Positions 14,338-18,523 of a stretch of 18,523 bases of DNA are shown one piece after another (the first letter of the stretch is position 1; every line of letters begins with the position of its first letter). Source of the DNA: Thermoplasmata archaeon (lineage in GTDB: Archaea > Thermoplasmatota > Thermoplasmata > Lutacidiplasmatales > UBA184); NCBI GenBank assembly GCA_021828085.1, contig JAKATE010000021.1:1-18523 (forward strand). The letters run 5' to 3'. The position numbers were made by a program, and so were the translations under genes. The notes under the pieces were generated by a model. That model was given only the letters and a program-made list of their open reading frames with translations, was not told where the DNA came from and made no database searches.

Positions 14338-16269
14338 ATGCGTCCCCGGACCAGAGCCCCCTCGGATCGGTTCAGTCTGCTCACGGAGGAGGATATCTTC
14401 CTCTTCAACCAGGGGACCCACTACCGGTTGTACAACAAGCTCGGGGCGCACCCGATACGGGTCCACGGGGAGGCGGGAACGTACTTCGCGGTCTGGGCCC
14501 CCAACGCCGAGTCCGTCAGCGTCATCGGGGACTTCAATGAGTGGAGCCCGGGTCGCAATCCCCTCTCCCCCCGCGCCTCTTCCGGGATCTGGGAGGGGTT
14601 CCACCGGGACATCGGGCCGGGCGCGCTGTACAAGTTCCGGATCCGCTCGCGCGTCCAGTCGTACACGGTGGACAAGGCCGACCCCTTCGCCTTCTCGGCC
14701 GAGGTGCCTCCGCGGACGGCCTCCCGGGTGACCGAGCTCTCCTTCGACTGGCACGATGCCTCCTGGATGGAGCACCGGGGGCAGGCCAACGCGCTCTCCT
14801 CCCCGATCTCGGTCTACGAAATGCACCTGGGGTCGTGGCGCCGCGTCCCCGAGGAGAAGAACCGCCCGCTCACCTACCGCGAGATGGCCCCTCGGCTCGC
14901 TGACTATCTCGTGGACATGGGTTTCACCCACGTGGAGTTCCTTCCCGTCATGGAGCACCCTTTCTATGGTTCGTGGGGCTACCAGACCACCGGCTACTTC
15001 GCCCCCACCTCCCGCTACGGCTCCCCCTCCGACTTCATGGCCCTGGTGGACCACCTTCACCAGCGGGGCCTCGGCGTCCTCTTGGACTGGGTCCCCTCCC
15101 ACTTCCCCACCGACAGCCACGGCCTGGCCTTCTTCGACGGCACGCACCTCTACGAGCACGAGGATCCCCGGCAGGGGGTGCACCCGGATTGGAACAGCTA
15201 CATCTTCAACTACGGCCGGAACGAGGTCCCCTCCTTCCTCCTCAGCAGCGCCCTCTTCTGGCTCGATGTCTATCACGCCGATGGCCTCCGCGTGGACGCC
15301 GTGGCGTCCATGCTCTACCGCGACTTCTCCCGCAAGTCCGGGGAGTGGATCCCGAACGAGCGGGGAGGCCGGGAGAACCTCGAGGCGATCGCCTTCCTCC
15401 GGAGGCTCAACGAGATCGCCTACGGCGAGGGGCGGCCCATCCTGATGGTCGCAGAGGAGTCCACCGCCTGGCCGATGGTCTCCCGCCCCACCTATCTGGG
15501 GGGGCTCGGCTTCGGGCTCAAGTGGGACATGGGCTGGATGCACGACACCCTCGACTACCTCTCGCGAGACCCCGTGCACCGGCGCTTCCACCATCAGGAA
15601 CTCACGTTCCGGTCCCTCTACGCCTTCCACGAGAACTTCCTCCTCCCCCTTTCCCACGATGAGGTCGTCTACGGCAAACGCTCGCTCCTCGGAAAGATGC
15701 CGGGGGACGACTGGCAGCGCTTCGCCAACGTGCGGCTGCTCCTCGGCTACCAATTCTCGCAGCCGGGGAAGAAGCTCCTGTTCATGGGCGACGAGTTCGC
15801 CGAGGATAGGGAATGGAGCCATGAGGCGAGCCTCGACTGGCACCTCCTCGCGGACCCCCGCCACCAGGGGATCGCTCGCTGGGTACGGGACTTGAACCGC
15901 CTCTACCGGGAGATGCCGGCCCTCCATGACCACGAGTTCGACGCGACGGGCTTGCGGTGGATCATCGGCAACGACGACGCCCAGAGCGTCTACGCCTACC
16001 TGAGGAGCGCTCCCGCGGGAGGCTCGCCCCTCCTCGCGGTGGGGAACTTCACCCCCGTCCCCCGTCACGGCTACCGCATCGGGGTCTCCATGGCAGGGCC
16101 GTGGCGGGAGCGCCTGAACAGCGATGCCGACAGCTATGGGGGAAGCGGGATGGGGAACCTGGGGAAGGTCGCCTCGGACCCGGTCCCCTTCCACGGCCAG
16201 CCGTTCTCGCTCTCCCTGACCCTCCCCCCGCTCGCCTGGCTCTTCCTCACCCCGGAGGGGGAGCGCTAG
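14338..16269 (+). CDS. glgB: 1,4-alpha-glucan branching enzyme, GH13
   Basis: GlgB cuts an alpha-1,4 chain and reattaches it by an alpha-1,6 bond, creating glycogen branch points. The 643-residue protein has a CBM48 domain (about 30-130, with FAVWAPNAESVSVIGDFNEW at 50-69), the barrel with EMHLGSW (161-167) and EFLPVMEHPFYGSWGYQTTGYF (200-221), and DWVPSHFP (250-257). Nucleophile D320 lies in GLRVDAVASMLY, acid/base E373 in MVAEES and D441 in LSHDEVVYGK. A C-terminal beta domain ends with PPLAWLFL. It lacks the extra N-terminal module seen in long GlgB forms, so it is the shorter N2 type. The ATG at 14338 is the first in frame. treZ follows five bases after the stop. GlgB substrate would be the linear glucan built by GlgE. 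Confidence 0.95.
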   Translation: MRPRTRAPSDRFSLLTEEDIFLFNQGTHYRLYNKLGAHPIRVHGEAGTYFAVWAPNAESVSVIGDFNEWSPGRNPLSPRASSGIWEGFHRDIGPGALYKFRIRSRVQSYTVDKADPFAFSAEVPPRTASRVTELSFDWHDASWMEHRGQANALSSPISVYEMHLGSWRRVPEEKNRPLTYREMAPRLADYLVDMGFTHVEFLPVMEHPFYGSWGYQTTGYFAPTSRYGSPSDFMALVDHLHQRGLGVLLDWVPSHFPTDSHGLAFFDGTHLYEHEDPRQGVHPDWNSYIFNYGRNEVPSFLLSSALFWLDVYHADGLRVDAVASMLYRDFSRKSGEWIPNERGGRENLEAIAFLRRLNEIAYGEGRPILMVAEESTAWPMVSRPTYLGGLGFGLKWDMGWMHDTLDYLSRDPVHRRFHHQELTFRSLYAFHENFLLPLSHDEVVYGKRSLLGKMPGDDWQRFANVRLLLGYQFSQPGKKLLFMGDEFAEDREWSHEASLDWHLLADPRHQGIARWVRDLNRLYREMPALHDHEFDATGLRWIIGNDDAQSVYAYLRSAPAGGSPLLAVGNFTPVPRHGYRIGVSMAGPWRERLNSDADSYGGSGMGNLGKVASDPVPFHGQPFSLSLTLPPLAWLFLTPEGER

Positions 16270-16274
16270 GTCGG

Positions 16275-18116
16275 ATGCTCCGCGGGAACCTCGGAGCGGT
16301 ACCCCATACCGACGAGTCCACCCACTTCCTGGTCTGGGCCCCCCGCGCCCCGCGCGTGGAGGTCCATCTGCTCTCCCCTCCGGAACGCTCGGTCCGGTTG
16401 AGCCCCCTCAAGGATGGCTACTTCGGCGCCGAGGTGGATCGCTGTCCGCCCGGGACCCGATACCGGTTCCGTCTCGAAGGGCAGGGAGAGTTCGCCGATC
16501 CGGCGAGCCGGCGGCAGCCGGACGGTGTCCTCGGTCCCTCGGAGGTTACCGAAGCCCTTCCCGCCCGGATCCCTCGCTCCTGGGGGAGGGGGCGGCGGCT
16601 CGAGGAGTACGTGATCTACGAGCTCCACGTGGGTTGCTTCTCCCGAGAGGGGAGCTTCGCGGCCATCGTTCCGGAGCTTCCCCGGCTGCGGGCCCTCGGG
16701 GTCACCGCCGTGGAGCTCATGCCCGTGAGCAGCTTCCCGGGCCAGCGGAACTGGGGCTACGACCCGGTCCTCCCCTGGTCCGTTGCCGAGAGCTACGGGG
16801 GACCCGAGGCGCTGAAATCGCTGGTCACCGAGCTGCATCGCCACGGTCTCGCGGCCGTCCTCGACGTGGTCTTCAACCACTTCGGTCCGGAGGGGAACTC
16901 TCTCCCTCGCTACGGGCCGTACCTGCGGCAGGACGCGCGGAGCCCGTGGGGGGACGCGGTGAACCTCGATGGGCCCGGCAGCCCCGCCGTGCGACGTTAT
17001 TTCCGGGAGTGCGCGCTCCGCTACCTCGACGAGTTCACCTTCGACGCCCTGCGCCTGGATGCGGTGCACGCCCTCGTCGACCGGTCGCGACCTTCCTTCC
17101 TGGAGGAGCTCCAGCAGGCCGTGGAGCGGCTCGCCCGCCGCCGGCGCCGTCGCCTCTATCTCATCGCGGAGCAGGACAGCAACGACCCGCGAACCCTCCT
17201 CCCGAGGAACGCGGGCGGTTGCGGGCTCGCCGCACAGTGGGATGATGACTTCCACCACGCCCTCCACGCGTGGCTTACCGGGGAACGGGAGGGGTACTAC
17301 CAGGACTTCGGGCCGGCGGGATCGCTCGCGCGGGTCTTCGAGCGCGGGTACCTCTTCACCGGTCAATACTCGAAGTTCCGCGGCCGACGCCACGGCCGAC
17401 CGACGCGCGGACTCACGCCCCGCGCCTTCGTCGCCTATGCACAGAACCACGACCAGGTGGGCAACCGGATGCGGGGCGAGCGTCTGGTCCGTCTCGTGGG
17501 GCGCCGAAGGGCCCGGGTCGCGGCTGGACTGGTGATCCTCTCCCCCTTCCTCCCCCTGCTCTTCATGGGGGAGGAGCGCGCGGTGGGCTCCCCTTTCCTC
17601 TACTTCTGCGACCCCCGGGATTCGGCACTCGCCGAACGGATCCGCCAGGGGAGGAAACGGGAGTTCCGCTCCTTCCACTGGTCCGGCGAACCCCCCGACC
17701 CCTGCTCCCCACGGACCTTCCGACGGAGCCGCCTCCCCCCACCGGAGCGGGGGATCGGACCGACGGAGAGATACTACCGGGCCCTCCTGCGGCTGAGGTC
17801 CCGGTGGGGATTCGGGCGCGCCCCCTGGCCGCTCCGCGCCTCCCCCCCGGGGAGGCAGGAGGCGCAAGCGCTTTTTCTCCTCCAGGGAGTGGGCGCGAGG
17901 ATGAGCCTGCTCATCGCCCGGCTCGGGGAGGGCCCCCTCCCGCTTCCTTCCTGGGCCCGCCGGAGGTGCTGGCGTAAGATCCTCGACTCGGAGAGCGAGC
18001 AGTGGGGCGGGGTGGGCGCCTCAGGACCCCGGTCGCTCTCCCCTTCGAGTTCCGCGCCCCCCGCGAGCTTCTCCGAGGGTCTCACTTTCTGGGCCGAAGG
18101 TACCAGCCCGAGCTGA
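16275..18116 (+). CDS. treZ: Malto-oligosyltrehalose trehalohydrolase, GH13
   Basis: TreZ hydrolyses the alpha-1,4 bond next to the trehalose unit of maltooligosyl-trehalose and frees trehalose. The 613-residue protein begins with an E-set domain (FLVWAPRAPRVEVHL, 18-32), then YELHVGCFSREGSF (115-128), ELMPVSSFPGQRNWGYD (147-163) and VVFNHFGPEGN (198-208), the TreZ version of GH13 region I. Nucleophile D262 is in ALRLDAVHAL, acid/base E299 in LIAEQDSND and D393 in QNHDQVGNR. LLFMGEERAVGSPFLYF and the later PDPCSPRTFRRSRL are TreZ-specific. After about residue 490 the C domain is Arg/Pro/Ser-rich and less recognisable, probably because of high GC. It begins five bases after glgB and the next ATG touches its stop. 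Its usual partner TreY is absent here. Confidence 0.94.
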   Translation: MLRGNLGAVPHTDESTHFLVWAPRAPRVEVHLLSPPERSVRLSPLKDGYFGAEVDRCPPGTRYRFRLEGQGEFADPASRRQPDGVLGPSEVTEALPARIPRSWGRGRRLEEYVIYELHVGCFSREGSFAAIVPELPRLRALGVTAVELMPVSSFPGQRNWGYDPVLPWSVAESYGGPEALKSLVTELHRHGLAAVLDVVFNHFGPEGNSLPRYGPYLRQDARSPWGDAVNLDGPGSPAVRRYFRECALRYLDEFTFDALRLDAVHALVDRSRPSFLEELQQAVERLARRRRRRLYLIAEQDSNDPRTLLPRNAGGCGLAAQWDDDFHHALHAWLTGEREGYYQDFGPAGSLARVFERGYLFTGQYSKFRGRRHGRPTRGLTPRAFVAYAQNHDQVGNRMRGERLVRLVGRRRARVAAGLVILSPFLPLLFMGEERAVGSPFLYFCDPRDSALAERIRQGRKREFRSFHWSGEPPDPCSPRTFRRSRLPPPERGIGPTERYYRALLRLRSRWGFGRAPWPLRASPPGRQEAQALFLLQGVGARMSLLIARLGEGPLPLPSWARRRCWRKILDSESEQWGGVGASGPRSLSPSSSAPPASFSEGLTFWAEGTSPS

Positions 18117-18523
18117 ATGGAACGCTTCGTCTGCGTCCACGGCCACTTCTACCAGCCCCCCCGGGAGAACCCCTGGTTGGAGCGCGTGGAGCTCCAGGAC
18201 TCCGCCGAGCCCTACCACGACTGGAACGAACGGGTCACCGCCGAGTGCTACGCCCCCAATTCGGTCTCCCGCATCGTGGACCCCGACGGGCGGATCCTCC
18301 AGATCATCGACAACTACTCGCACATGAGCTTCGACTTCGGCCCTACGCTGCTCTCCTGGATGGAGACCGAGTCCCCGGAGGCCTACGGGCGGATCCTCGA
18401 GGCGGACGCCGAGAGCTGTCAGCGCTTCGGGGGACACGGCTCGGGGATGGCGCTGGTCTACAACCATGTCATCCTTCCCCTGTGCAACTCCCGGGACAAG
18501 CGGACGGAGCTCCGCTGGGGACT
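18117..18523 (+). CDS. Glycoside hydrolase family 57 / DUF3536-type protein, N-terminal fragment cut by window edge
   Basis: Only the first 135 residues are in the window. The start HGHFYQPPRENPWLE (9-23) is the family-57 opening with the conserved HGHFYQPPR motif. PYHDWNERVTAECYAPN (37-53) and IIDNYSHMSFDFGPTLLSW (69-87) are typical of the group that also carries a DUF3536 region. GHGSGMALVYNHVILPL (112-128) follows. Family 57 enzymes act on alpha-glucans (amylase, branching enzyme, amylopullulanase); the members with DUF3536 are often annotated only as alpha-amylase-like. The catalytic Glu and Asp are expected further right and cannot be checked. The ATG follows the treZ TGA directly, so it is probably the third gene of the glgB-treZ unit. 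Confidence 0.85.
   Translation, partial: MERFVCVHGHFYQPPRENPWLERVELQDSAEPYHDWNERVTAECYAPNSVSRIVDPDGRILQIIDNYSHMSFDFGPTLLSWMETESPEAYGRILEADAESCQRFGGHGSGMALVYNHVILPLCNSRDKRTELRWG

Noticed and set aside
13987..16194. 735-codon minus-strand open frame opposite glgB
   Set aside because: glgB on the plus strand has all its catalytic motifs; the antisense frame shows none and is long only because stop codons are rare at this base composition.

Overview
This is a GC-rich window, by eye about two thirds G+C or more, from an archaeon. The best evidence is a truncated gene at the left edge whose 33 visible residues read as the start of an archaeal/eukaryotic-type PCNA sliding clamp. A long archaeal FKBP-type prolyl isomerase and AT-rich TATA-like boxes a short distance upstream of start codons fit this. 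A GC-rich euryarchaeal or Thermoplasmatota-like lineage is plausible, but the sequence alone does not settle it. No rRNA, tRNA, CRISPR array, insertion sequence or integrase was seen.

Left part (1-4237). A pcn fragment (minus) is divergent from an AlaX-type tRNA-editing protein (plus). A tightly coupled minus-strand operon follows: a 74-residue protein of unknown function, then a winged-helix protein, then a GNAT acetyltransferase, joined by two 4-base GTGA stop/start overlaps. This operon faces away from a sugar-nucleotide epimerase/dehydratase plus family-2 glycosyltransferase pair. The two units share one intergenic region with a single strong TATA box.

Middle part (4262-8808). An SlyD-like FKBP isomerase comes first. 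Then come three plus-strand membrane proteins: two with the same anchor-ectodomain-anchor plan, and one polytopic protein that resembles YhfC/PrsW-type intramembrane proteases only remotely. A small four-helix membrane protein on the minus strand and an aldo/keto reductase complete this part.

Right part (8819-18523). This is a large alpha-glucan/trehalose locus. On the minus strand, glgE, treS and mak encode the trehalose-to-glucan route: TreS isomerises trehalose to maltose, Mak phosphorylates maltose, and GlgE adds maltosyl units to a glucan. On the plus strand, running the other way from a 338-base intergenic region, are glgB (branching enzyme), treZ (which releases trehalose from maltooligosyl-trehalose) and the start of a GH57/DUF3536 protein. 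Together they could form a trehalose-glucan cycle. TreY, the partner TreZ normally needs, is not in the window. Key catalytic residues are present in every GH13 enzyme here, so the pathway looks functional.
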